Shown: piece after piece, positions 1-7,238 of the stretch
Numbering within the stretch: position 1 is the stretch's first letter
Layout: every line of letters starts with the position of its first letter
Origin: Comamonadaceae bacterium
Lineage (GTDB): Bacteria > Pseudomonadota > Gammaproteobacteria > Burkholderiales > Burkholderiaceae_C
Direction: 5' to 3'
Length of the DNA: 19,981 nucleotides
Assembly (NCBI GenBank): GCA_947464665.1
Contig: CANHXV010000014.1
Coordinates: 1 to 19,981 of the forward strand
Notes under the pieces: generated by a model
Told to the model about the DNA's origin: nothing
Databases searched by the model: none
Seen by the model: the letters and a program-made list of their open reading frames with translations, nothing else
Program-made: the position numbers and the translations under genes

Positions 1-98
1 AGAAGGAAGAAATGGCATGCAAACTCGATGCAAGGATTGAGATATCCGAAGGGGCATCCGAAAACACCAATGGGACCACCATTAAACCGCGAAATTGA
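1..98 (+). CDS. Possible C-terminal end of an upstream gene (partial)
   Basis: Reading from base 3, a plus-strand frame stays open for 31 codons and stops at TGA 96-98. The peptide (key stretch KLDARIEISEGAS) is mixed alpha/beta in character and would fit the tail of a regulator or enzyme encoded to the left. I do not recognise the family. Several codons in it (agg, ata, ggg, cga) are unlike the main codon use of the window, which weakens the case. A second frame on the same strand is also open to about base 195, so the stretch could simply be non-coding. Only sequence to the left of the window can settle it. Confidence 0.22.
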   Translation, partial: KEEMACKLDARIEISEGASENTNGTTIKPRN

Positions 99-205
99 AT
101 TATTTTGTTGTGAACTTCACTCTCAGAATCAAGGGAATATCCTGTGCTCAAAATCCAAAAATTCAAATAGGCTTGGGGCTCAATTTCGATCCTGAGGAGT
201 TTTAA
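99..205 (+). promoter_or_regulatory. Leader of the catabolic gene run, with inverted repeat and ribosome binding site
   Basis: This AT-rich leader precedes the Bug-protein gene. A good Shine-Dalgarno sequence, GAGGAG, lies at 194-199, six bases before the ATG at 206, and fixes that start. A perfect inverted repeat GTGAA-C-TTCAC lies at 110-120 and is a candidate operator half-site pair, but no regulator can be assigned. I could not find a -35/-10 pair with acceptable spacing: a TTGTGA at 108-113 has no good -10 box 16-18 bases on. The ribosome binding site is secure; the operator is speculation. Confidence 0.5.
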
Positions 206-1210
206 ATGGCATCTTTCAAGTTACGCCCATCATTTTCATGGGTTTCTACTCTGGCTTTATCAGTCGGCATGGCCAGTGCTTTGCTGTCCGCCCCCGCTGC
301 ATTGGCACAAGCTTTCCCCAACAAAGCCATTCGACTGGTCTGCCCCTTTCCCCCAGGCGGTGCTGTCGATATTGCTTCCAGAGCGATTGCGCTAGAGTTG
401 GCAAAAAATTTAGGCCAACCCGTCACGGTCGACAACAAACCAGGTGCAGGCGGCAACATTGGCGGTGCGGATGTAGCCCGCTCAAACCCAGATGGTTACA
501 CCATTTTTATGACCACCAGCGGCATTCAGGCCATCAATCCTGCACTGTATGCCAAGATGCCCTTTGACCCCAACAAGGACTTGATCCCAGTATCTGCCTT
601 GGTTTCCTTGAACAATGTGCTGGTTTTACACCCATCGATCAAAGCCAACTCTGTCTCAGAAGTCATTGCGCTTGCCAAATCGCAACCGGGCGCCATGAAT
701 TACGCTTCCAGTGGCAGTGGCACCAGCATTCACATGTCTGGCGAGATGTTCAAATCTTTGACGAATGTCAACATCACACACATTCCCTACAAAGGCAGTG
801 CACCCGCTGTCACTGACCTTCTGGGCGGTCAAGTCATGATGATGTTTGACAACATCCCGTCGGCCATTCCTCACATCAAATCTGGCAAGCTCAAAGCTTT
901 GGCCACTACTGGCTCTAAACGCGATCCTTTGCTGCCCGATTTGCCCACCATGGCAGAGGCAGGTGTGGCGGGTTATGAATCAGGCGTGTGGTTTGGCTTG
1001 GCAGTGCCAGCCAATACACCCCGTGATGTGGTCATGCGACTTAACGCAGAAGCAGTGAAAGGCACCAAGTCACCCGAGTTCGTTAAACGCATGACCGAGT
1101 TGGGCTACATCATCATGGGCAGTAGCCCAGAAACCATGGCCGAGATGAACAAAGCAGAAGTGCAACGCTGGGGCCCCATTGTCAGAGCCTCTGGCGCCAA
1201 GGCTGACTGA
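206..1210 (+). CDS. Bug/TctC-family periplasmic solute-binding protein
   Basis: This is the 334-residue extracytoplasmic binding protein of a tripartite tricarboxylate transporter-like system (Bug family), a family greatly expanded in Burkholderiales that binds carboxylates and related small acids. The N-terminus is a clear signal peptide: basic residues K5 and R7, a hydrophobic core at about 12-33, and an ALA cleavage motif at 32-34 before QAFP. The mature part opens with the family signature around PFPPGGAVDIASR and then the NKPGAGGNIG loop, which contact the ligand carboxylate in known Bug structures. Length is normal for the family. No TctA or TctB membrane subunit lies in this window, so it is an orphan binding protein here. 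Its place in front of gluconate/idonate genes suggests a sugar-acid ligand, but that is inference; Bug ligands cannot be read from sequence alone. Confidence 0.93.
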   Translation: MASFKLRPSFSWVSTLALSVGMASALLSAPAALAQAFPNKAIRLVCPFPPGGAVDIASRAIALELAKNLGQPVTVDNKPGAGGNIGGADVARSNPDGYTIFMTTSGIQAINPALYAKMPFDPNKDLIPVSALVSLNNVLVLHPSIKANSVSEVIALAKSQPGAMNYASSGSGTSIHMSGEMFKSLTNVNITHIPYKGSAPAVTDLLGGQVMMMFDNIPSAIPHIKSGKLKALATTGSKRDPLLPDLPTMAEAGVAGYESGVWFGLAVPANTPRDVVMRLNAEAVKGTKSPEFVKRMTELGYIIMGSSPETMAEMNKAEVQRWGPIVRASGAKAD

Positions 1211-1261
1211 AATTAGCGGCAAGTCAGGCGATTTACCTCGCATGAGTTGCAACAACATCTG

Positions 1262-1852
1262 ATGTACACAGAAGGCCCTCCACTTCGGATTATCGTGATG
1301 GGTGTTTCCGGTTCCGGCAAATCAACGCTGGCCGAAGGACTTTCAAAGTCACTTGGCCTGCCCATGAAAGATGGCGACGAACTTCACCTACCCGAAAGTG
1401 TGGCCAAGATGAGTGCCGGCATTGCTCTTGAAGATGCAGACCGCTGGCCTTGGCTAGACCGCATAGCCAACTACCTTGCCAATTCAGAACAAAACCTCCA
1501 TGGCACAGCGGGCGCTATCGTGGCCTGCTCTGCTCTCAAGCGTATTTACAGAGATCGTATTCGGCAACAAGCAGGCCCGGTTGTGTTTCTATTTTTAGAT
1601 GGCAAACCAGACCTGATCAAGCAGCGCATGCAAGAACGCAAAGGCCATTACATGCAAGCTGGATTGTTAGACAGTCAATTACAAACCTTGGAAAAACCAA
1701 GTGCTGATGAAATTGATGTCATCGCTATGTGCATCAATCAGGCTGTATCAGATCTTTTGGGAAATGCCATGGTCAAGTTAGTCGCTTACCAAGAAGATCT
1801 ACTTAGACATCGCAACTCCTTAATTCAAACTCATTCTCTTCACAAACATTAG
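1262..1852 (+). CDS. gntK: Gluconokinase (GntK family)
   Basis: Phosphorylates D-gluconate with ATP to 6-phosphogluconate, which feeds the Entner-Doudoroff or pentose phosphate route. The P-loop GVSGSGKST sits about 15 residues in. It is followed by GDELH, KMSAG and the DADRWPWL stretch typical of GntK, then the CSALKRIYRDRIR segment, and RKGHYM with LLDSQ and LEKP near the C-terminus. The C-terminal tail after the core is somewhat longer than usual. The frame extends back to a TTG at 1247. I prefer the ATG at 1262 because it overlaps the stop of a six-codon mini-ORF (ATG 1242, TGA 1260-1262) in a TGATG arrangement; neither start has a strong ribosome binding site. It forms a catabolic set with the two dehydrogenases downstream. 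Confidence 0.9.
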   Translation: MYTEGPPLRIIVMGVSGSGKSTLAEGLSKSLGLPMKDGDELHLPESVAKMSAGIALEDADRWPWLDRIANYLANSEQNLHGTAGAIVACSALKRIYRDRIRQQAGPVVFLFLDGKPDLIKQRMQERKGHYMQAGLLDSQLQTLEKPSADEIDVIAMCINQAVSDLLGNAMVKLVAYQEDLLRHRNSLIQTHSLHKH

Positions 1853-1859
1853 GACTTTC

Positions 1860-2198
1860 ATGTTCATTCGATGCGCATTTTTTCAAGGCAATGTCAAACC
1901 CGGCATGGAACAAGCTTTCAACAGCTACATTCGCAAGGAACTGGTTCCTTTGTGGACGCGGTTTCCAGGCGCGCAAGAAGTGCGCGTTTTAAGACAAGTT
2001 GAAAGCGATATAGGCGATCCTCACTTTGGCATGGTGCTTTCCGTACGCTACCCTACGCGTGAATCCATTGAAATTGCCTTGGCCTCAGAAGTGCGCCTCA
2101 AAAGCCGGGAAGTTTCTAAGGACCTCATTGCCATGTTTGATGGCACTGTGTTCCACACAGTTTTCAGCGCTGATGAATATGCGCTGCCTACCGATTAA
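1860..2198 (+). CDS. Conserved small protein of unknown function, possible ferredoxin-like alpha/beta-barrel fold
   Basis: A 112-residue protein seven bases after gntK, with AGGA about seven bases before its ATG, so probably translated in the same operon. There is no signal peptide or membrane segment. The pattern is an N-terminal strand (FIRCAFFQG), a helix (GMEQAFNSYIRKEL), a strand with an Arg-rich start (EVRVLRQVE), then GDPHFGMVLSVRYP and two helices. This resembles small dimeric alpha/beta-barrel proteins (Dabb, EthD, mutarotase-like), but I cannot place it in a named family. Its position between gluconokinase and two sugar-acid dehydrogenases suggests an accessory role in sugar-acid metabolism, for example epimerisation, mutarotation or lactone handling. 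That role is inference only. Confidence 0.75.
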   Translation: MFIRCAFFQGNVKPGMEQAFNSYIRKELVPLWTRFPGAQEVRVLRQVESDIGDPHFGMVLSVRYPTRESIEIALASEVRLKSREVSKDLIAMFDGTVFHTVFSADEYALPTD

Positions 2199-2210
2199 TT
2201 TTTTTGAAAT

Positions 2211-2981
2211 ATGACTGTACTTCAATCATTTCAACTGAACGGTAAGCTTGCCCTTATTACTGGCTCATCGGCAGGCATCGGATTCGCTCTTGCCCGCGCA
2301 CTGGGCGAAGCTGGCGCGCATGTCATTGTCAATGGACGCAAGGCAGACAAAGTAGCATCTGCGGCGGCCACCCTTCAAGCAGAAGGCTTGCAGGTTAGCC
2401 AATCAGTTTTTGATGTGACCCATGCCCAAGATGTGGCCCGTGCTGTCAATCAAATTGAAGCCAACATCGATGAACTTGAAATTTTGATCAACAACGCTGG
2501 CATGCAAATTCGCGGTCCATTGCATGAATACAAAGACGAAGATTGGCACACCCTCATGCGCACCAACCTCGACAGCGTCTACTTTGTGGGAAAGACGGTG
2601 GCACAAAAAATGATCCCACGTGGCCACGGCAAAATCATCAACATCTGCTCTGTTCAAAGCGAACTGGGTCGCCCAGGCATTGCACCTTACACCGCCAGCA
2701 AGGGCGCCGTCAAAATGCTCACCAAGGGCATGGCCATTGATTGGGGGCAGTTTGGCATCAATGTGAATGGTTTGGGCCCAGGTTATTACAAAACCGAGCT
2801 GAATCAAAAACTGGTCGACGACCCTCAGTTTTCTTCTTGGCTTGTGGGCCGTACCCCTAGCCGTCGTTGGGGCGATGTCGAAGATTTGGGCGGCGCAGCC
2901 GTCTTTTTGGCCAGCGACGCTTCTCGGTTTGTGAATGGACACATCCTGTATGTGGATGGTGGCGTCACGGCTACACTCTAA
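2211..2981 (+). CDS. idnO: SDR oxidoreductase, gluconate 5-dehydrogenase type
   Basis: A 256-residue classical short-chain dehydrogenase/reductase. The cofactor-binding motif TGSSAGIG lies at residues 17-24, followed by NGRK at 41-44, consistent with a preference for NADP(H). NNAG is at 94-97. The catalytic tetrad is N119, S147, Y160 and K164. The nearest characterised relatives by motif pattern are gluconate 5-dehydrogenases (IdnO), which interconvert 5-keto-D-gluconate and D-gluconate. It starts 12 bases after the 112-residue gene with no strong ribosome binding site and is followed 24 bases later by idnD. The pairing with an idonate dehydrogenase-type MDR and a gluconokinase supports the substrate call. 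SDR substrates are hard to assign, so a different polyol or 2-keto acid remains possible. Confidence 0.82.
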   Translation: MTVLQSFQLNGKLALITGSSAGIGFALARALGEAGAHVIVNGRKADKVASAAATLQAEGLQVSQSVFDVTHAQDVARAVNQIEANIDELEILINNAGMQIRGPLHEYKDEDWHTLMRTNLDSVYFVGKTVAQKMIPRGHGKIINICSVQSELGRPGIAPYTASKGAVKMLTKGMAIDWGQFGINVNGLGPGYYKTELNQKLVDDPQFSSWLVGRTPSRRWGDVEDLGGAAVFLASDASRFVNGHILYVDGGVTATL

Positions 2982-3005
2982 CTTTCCCGTTGAAAGGCTC
3001 TTTTC

Positions 3006-4046
3006 ATGCGCGCGCTCATTTGCCACTCTGCCAAAGACTTAAGAATTGAAACAACCCAGTTGCCCGACATGGGCCCCGATCAAGTTCGCGTGAACGTTGC
3101 ATTTGGAGGCATTTGTGGCTCTGATTTGCATTATTACCAACACGGTGGTTTTGGTACTGTGCGCATCAAACAACCGATGGCACTCGGGCATGAAATTTCG
3201 GGCATGATCAGCGCGCTTGGCGCGAACGTCAAACACCTCTCAGTGGGTCAGCGAATTGCCATTTCGCCTTCGCGCCCATGCGGCTCTTGCCGCTTCTGCC
3301 AAATGGGTCAACAAAATCATTGTTTGAACATGCGCTTCTTTGGCAGCGCCATGCCCTTCCCTCACATTCAAGGCGCCTTTGCCGAGCAACTCATCATTGA
3401 AGCCTATCAAGCTCACCCCATTGGCAAGCACTTGAGCCTTTCAGAAGCCGCATTGGCCGAGCCGCTGTCGGTTGGCCTGCACGCCATTCAACGAGCCGGC
3501 GGCGTTCTGGGCAAGCAAGTTTTTGTCACAGGCTGCGGCCCCATCGGCTCGCTTCTCATTGGGGCTTTGCGCCGCGCTGGCGCAGCCAGAATTGTGGCTG
3601 CAGACATTGCAGACCTGCCCTTGAAATGCGCCCAAGAAATGGGCGCCGACGAAACCATCAACCTCAAAAGCCAGCCCGAGTTGCTTGACAAATACAAAGT
3701 TGACAAAGGACAGTTTGAAGCTGTATTTGAAGCATCTGGCAGTGAACCTGCTTTGCGTGCAGGCCTCGATGTCATTGTGCCCCGTGGCATCTTAATCACC
3801 GTGGGTATGGGCGGCGACATGAGCTTGCCCATGACGCAATTGGTCGCCAAAGAAGTAGACCTGCGCGGCACCTTCCGCTTTCATGCCGAATTTGCCACAG
3901 CGGTTCAGTTCTTGAATGAAGGCCTGATCAATGGCAAGCCTGTCATCACGGGTATTTTGCCCATGGACAAAGCGGTTGAAGCCTTTGAATTGGCTTGTGA
4001 CAAATCGAAATCATTGAAAGTTCAAATCGAATTTGAAGCCGCTTGA
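3006..4046 (+). CDS. idnD: Zinc-dependent MDR alcohol dehydrogenase, L-idonate 5-dehydrogenase type
   Basis: A 346-residue medium-chain dehydrogenase, full length for the family. Expected to oxidise L-idonate to 5-keto-D-gluconate with NAD(P). Catalytic zinc ligands are visible as C37 (in GGICGSD), H62 and E63 (GHE), with E152 nearby. The structural zinc site has C92, C95, C98 and C106. The Rossmann loop GCGPIG is at 176-181, with D200 at the end of the second strand suggesting NAD use. AAAGG lies about ten bases before the ATG. The stop TGA at 4044-4046 overlaps the ATG of the next gene, so the two are probably coupled. Sorbitol or threonine dehydrogenase activity is the main alternative, but the neighbours idnO and gntK favour idonate. 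Confidence 0.85.
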   Translation: MRALICHSAKDLRIETTQLPDMGPDQVRVNVAFGGICGSDLHYYQHGGFGTVRIKQPMALGHEISGMISALGANVKHLSVGQRIAISPSRPCGSCRFCQMGQQNHCLNMRFFGSAMPFPHIQGAFAEQLIIEAYQAHPIGKHLSLSEAALAEPLSVGLHAIQRAGGVLGKQVFVTGCGPIGSLLIGALRRAGAARIVAADIADLPLKCAQEMGADETINLKSQPELLDKYKVDKGQFEAVFEASGSEPALRAGLDVIVPRGILITVGMGGDMSLPMTQLVAKEVDLRGTFRFHAEFATAVQFLNEGLINGKPVITGILPMDKAVEAFELACDKSKSLKVQIEFEAA

Positions 4047-4753
4047 TGAAAAGCCAAATTGACCATTTGGTCGTTGCAGCCCACAATTTGCAACAAGGTG
4101 TTGAATGGTGTGAGGCCACCTTAGGCCTCACACCCGCCGCAGGCGGTGAGCATGAAAAATACGGCACTCACAATCGCCTTTTTAAAATTGCCACGCCCGC
4201 ATTCCCTGTCGCCTATTTAGAAATCATTGCCATCAATCCAGATGCCGTGATCGAAAAAAAACCGCCCCCCACACGTTGGTTTGATTTAGACAACCAGCAA
4301 CTCCAAGCAGAATTGGCCAAATCGCCTCGCCTCATTCACTTTGTGGCCAATACCAACAACATTCAAGACGCTCGCCATGCCTGGAAAGCACAAGGTATTG
4401 ATCGGGGACCCATCATTCATGCCAGTCGCAAAACGCCAAAAGGCTTGCTGCAATGGCAAATCACTGTCAGGCTTGACGGCGACAGGCTATTTAACGGCAC
4501 CCTGCCAACCCTCATTCAGTGGGGCAAACCAGAAGCAGCCGATCCCATGCAATTGCATCCTCGCAATCATTTGCCACGTTCAGGTGTGTCACTGAAGTCT
4601 TTAGATGTCTTTCACCCAAGTGCCAGCAAAATTCAATCAGCCTATGACGCCATTTCATTAGGTCACGTCGAAGTGAATGAAGGGCCTGCCAATATCGTAG
4701 CCAAGCTTCAAACACCTAAAGGTCTGATCACTTTAGAAAGTTTAGGCATTTAA
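4046..4753 (+). CDS. VOC-superfamily protein with glyoxalase-like domain
   Basis: A 235-residue protein with the N-terminal signature IDHLVVAAHNL, whose H7 matches the first metal ligand of vicinal oxygen chelate proteins. YLEIIAI follows at about 55-61, then LIHFVANT and TLIQWGKPEAADPM. This pattern fits the glyoxalase-like family often annotated PF13468. Members are typically uncharacterised; the fold supports metal-dependent isomerase, dioxygenase or lyase chemistry. The frame extends to a TTG at 4043, but the ATG at 4046 overlaps the idnD stop (TGATG) and is the better start. Two bases separate its stop from the next gene's ATG. It is therefore tightly joined to both the idonate gene and the monooxygenase. 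The exact reaction is unknown. Confidence 0.85.
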   Translation: MKSQIDHLVVAAHNLQQGVEWCEATLGLTPAAGGEHEKYGTHNRLFKIATPAFPVAYLEIIAINPDAVIEKKPPPTRWFDLDNQQLQAELAKSPRLIHFVANTNNIQDARHAWKAQGIDRGPIIHASRKTPKGLLQWQITVRLDGDRLFNGTLPTLIQWGKPEAADPMQLHPRNHLPRSGVSLKSLDVFHPSASKIQSAYDAISLGHVEVNEGPANIVAKLQTPKGLITLESLGI

Positions 4754-4755
4754 AA

Positions 4756-6240
4756 ATGAACGCTTTGTTTCAAGCTGCATCAGGAAGTGCAGCCGATGCC
4801 CATGCGCCCATCGATGTTTTGATTGTGGGTGCAGGCTTGTCGGGCATTGGAGCTGCCAAACATTTGCAAATGCACAGCCCACAAAGCAGCTGGTGTATTT
4901 TGGAATCAAGAGACGCCATTGGCGGCACATGGGACTTGTTTCGCTATCCAGGCATTCGGTCAGATTCAGACATGTACACCTTGGGTTACTCTTTCAAACC
5001 TTGGGTGGATAACAAGTCAATTGCGGATGGCAGTACCATTCGCCAATACATCCAAAAGACAGCAGACGAAAACGGCATCACCCCTCATATTCGGCATGGA
5101 CACGCTGTGACACATGCCACATGGTCATCAGACGAATCGTACTGGACAGTGACTGCCCAACAAAAACACAATGATCAACCGGTCGTTTTAAAAGCCAGGT
5201 TTTTGTATCTGTGCTGCGGTTACTACAGCTACAAAAATGGCTACCAACCAGACTTCCCAGGTCAAGCCAGCTTCAAAGGCCAGTGGGTTCACCCTCAATT
5301 TTGGCCAGAGAACCTCCATTACGATCAGAAAAAAGTCGTGGTCATCGGCAGTGGTGCCACAGCTGTCACTCTGGTGCCTGAAATGGCCAAAACAGCAGCC
5401 CACGTCACGATGCTACAACGTTCTCCTACTTACGTGGTCTCAAGGCCAGCAGAAGACAGCTTCTCATTGACTTTGCAAAAGTATCTGCCCGCAAAATGGG
5501 CCTACCAAATCACGCGGGCTAAAAATGTCAGCTTAGGCATGCTGTCGTATCAATTCGCGCGCAGCCAGCCCGAGTTTGTCAAACGCTACTTGGTCAAAAT
5601 GGCGGCCAAACAATTGCGCTCTGATGAGCAAGCAAAGCATTTTTCTCCTGATTACAAACCTTGGGACCAAAGACTCTGCTTGGTTCCTGATGGCGATTTG
5701 TTCAAACAAATCAGGCGTGGTAATGCCAGTGTCGTCACGGACACGATACAAGCCGTGACTGAGAATGGCATTCAATTGAAAAGCGGAAAATCACTTGAGG
5801 CTGACATCATTGTGTCTGCAACCGGCTTGGCTTTGAACTTGTTGGGCGACATTCAAATTGAAGTTGATGGCAAGCCTTTCAATGCCTCTCAGGCCATGGC
5901 CTACAGGGGGATGTGGTTGTCTGACCTGCCCAATGCAATCATGACGTTTGGCTATACCAACGCCTCATGGACATTGAAAGCCGATCTGACTGCCGTATAC
6001 ACCTGCAGACTGCTCAATTACATGCGCAAACATGGGTATCGAAAAGCCGTGCCAGTTCGCGATGCCAGCGTTGAAGAACTAGACTATTTGTCGTTCACTT
6101 CTGGCTATGTTCAACGCGCTCGAAATGTCCTGCCTAAACAAGGCAAAAGAGCGCCGTGGCAAGTCAACCAAAATTATTTAAAAGATGTCTTTTTGATTAA
6201 ATACGGAAGTCTGAACGATGGCGTGATGCACTTCAGCTAG
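4756..6240 (+). CDS. EtaA-like type I Baeyer-Villiger monooxygenase (FAD/NADPH)
   Basis: A 494-residue flavoprotein monooxygenase that should insert oxygen next to a ketone carbonyl, giving an ester or lactone. The first FAD-binding GAGLSG is at 25-30. The GGTWDLFRYPGIRSDSDMY block typical of this group lies at 56-74. The complete type I fingerprint FxGxxxHxxxWP falls at 173-184 (F173, G175, H179, W183, P184). The NADPH-binding GSGATA is at 198-203, and the conserved blocks YTNASWTLKAD and LNQNYLKD-like NQNYLKD are near the end. From memory, these blocks match the mycobacterial ethionamide-activating EtaA much more closely than cyclohexanone monooxygenases. EtaA-type enzymes accept linear and aromatic ketones. 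An alpha/beta hydrolase follows 68 bases downstream, a common BVMO partner. The physiological substrate is not readable from sequence. Confidence 0.93.
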   Translation: MNALFQAASGSAADAHAPIDVLIVGAGLSGIGAAKHLQMHSPQSSWCILESRDAIGGTWDLFRYPGIRSDSDMYTLGYSFKPWVDNKSIADGSTIRQYIQKTADENGITPHIRHGHAVTHATWSSDESYWTVTAQQKHNDQPVVLKARFLYLCCGYYSYKNGYQPDFPGQASFKGQWVHPQFWPENLHYDQKKVVVIGSGATAVTLVPEMAKTAAHVTMLQRSPTYVVSRPAEDSFSLTLQKYLPAKWAYQITRAKNVSLGMLSYQFARSQPEFVKRYLVKMAAKQLRSDEQAKHFSPDYKPWDQRLCLVPDGDLFKQIRRGNASVVTDTIQAVTENGIQLKSGKSLEADIIVSATGLALNLLGDIQIEVDGKPFNASQAMAYRGMWLSDLPNAIMTFGYTNASWTLKADLTAVYTCRLLNYMRKHGYRKAVPVRDASVEELDYLSFTSGYVQRARNVLPKQGKRAPWQVNQNYLKDVFLIKYGSLNDGVMHFS

Positions 6241-6308
6241 CGCTGACTCGTCACACTTCTCTCTTCACGTTTGTTTCTTTGCATTGAATCAGCTTATTCG
6301 AGGTCATC

Positions 6309-7238
6309 ATGCTAGTTTTATGGATCTTGTTTTTGCTCTTTATGAGCGTCATTGGATTGGTGTTTTTCGCTGCTTTTTCAAATAAAAAGGCAGAGCAACT
6401 CTTGCCGCCAGCAGGCACATTTGCCCAACTCGGGTCTACTCGTCTTCACTATGTCGATCAAGGACAAGGTCCTGTCATTGTCATGATTCATGGCCTGGCC
6501 GGTAATCTGCAAAACTTCACCTACGGCGTTGCCTCACCTCTGGCGCAAACTCACAGAGTCATTTGCGTTGATCGGCCTGGCTGCGGTTATTCCAAACGCG
6601 CCTCCAACGCCGACGCCAGTTTAGAAGCGCAAGCAGACACCATTGTGAGCTTGCTCGATCACTTGCAAATTGAGTCTGCCGTTTTTGTCGGTCATTCCCT
6701 AGGCGGTGCAATTTCATTGGCAGCGGCACAAAGGCACCCCGAGAGGGTGAAGTCCTTAGCTTTGATCGCTCCCCTAACGCATTTGCCCGATGCACCCTCA
6801 CCCGCTTTCAAAGCACTCGATGTACCCTCACCCGTACTTCGATCCATTCTCGGTTGGACCTTGGCTATTCCTGGCACGCTTTACCGCATGTCCTTGAGTT
6901 TGAAAATTATTTTTGGTCCTGAGAAAGCACCTGCAGACTTCGCCATTCGCGGAGGCGGCATCTTGTCACTCAAACCTCAGACCTTTATCAGCGCCTCAAG
7001 CGACTTGCAAAATGTCAGCTGGAGCATGCCTGCTATCGAGGAAGCTTATGCCAATATGAAAACGCCCGTGTATGTTTTGTTTGCAAAGGAAGATCGCATT
7101 TTGGATTGCAAACAGAATGGCGAAGATTTAACTTCCCGCATTCCAAGAACACATTTAACCTTGGTCAGCGGTGGGCACATGCTGCCCGTGACGCAGGTCG
7201 AACGCTGCGTTCAATTCATTCAAGGTGCAGCAGGATAA
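6309..7238 (+). CDS. Membrane-anchored alpha/beta hydrolase
   Basis: A 309-residue serine hydrolase. A single hydrophobic segment at about residues 2-23 is followed by positive residues (NKK), so it is probably anchored in the inner membrane; the side it faces is not certain. The fold markers are HG at 61-62 (oxyanion loop), DRPGCGYS at 88-95, the nucleophile elbow GHSLGG with S128-S130 region (serine at 130), a likely acid at D262 and the catalytic histidine in SGGHM (H290). AGGT lies seven bases before the ATG. Likely an esterase or lactonase; the gene just after a Baeyer-Villiger monooxygenase suggests it hydrolyses that enzyme's ester product. Its last 19 bases overlap the convergent gene on the other strand. 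Confidence 0.88.
   Translation: MLVLWILFLLFMSVIGLVFFAAFSNKKAEQLLPPAGTFAQLGSTRLHYVDQGQGPVIVMIHGLAGNLQNFTYGVASPLAQTHRVICVDRPGCGYSKRASNADASLEAQADTIVSLLDHLQIESAVFVGHSLGGAISLAAAQRHPERVKSLALIAPLTHLPDAPSPAFKALDVPSPVLRSILGWTLAIPGTLYRMSLSLKIIFGPEKAPADFAIRGGGILSLKPQTFISASSDLQNVSWSMPAIEEAYANMKTPVYVLFAKEDRILDCKQNGEDLTSRIPRTHLTLVSGGHMLPVTQVERCVQFIQGAAG

Noticed and set aside
1..82. Minus-strand ATG at 82 with an open frame to the left edge (MVVPLVFSD...)
   Set aside because: No ribosome binding site and no recognisable N-terminus; it cannot be told from chance in so short a piece.
2403..3026. 207-codon open frame on the minus strand opposite idnO
   Set aside because: It lies wholly antisense to a convincing SDR gene with intact catalytic residues, has no recognisable domain, and lacks a ribosome binding site.
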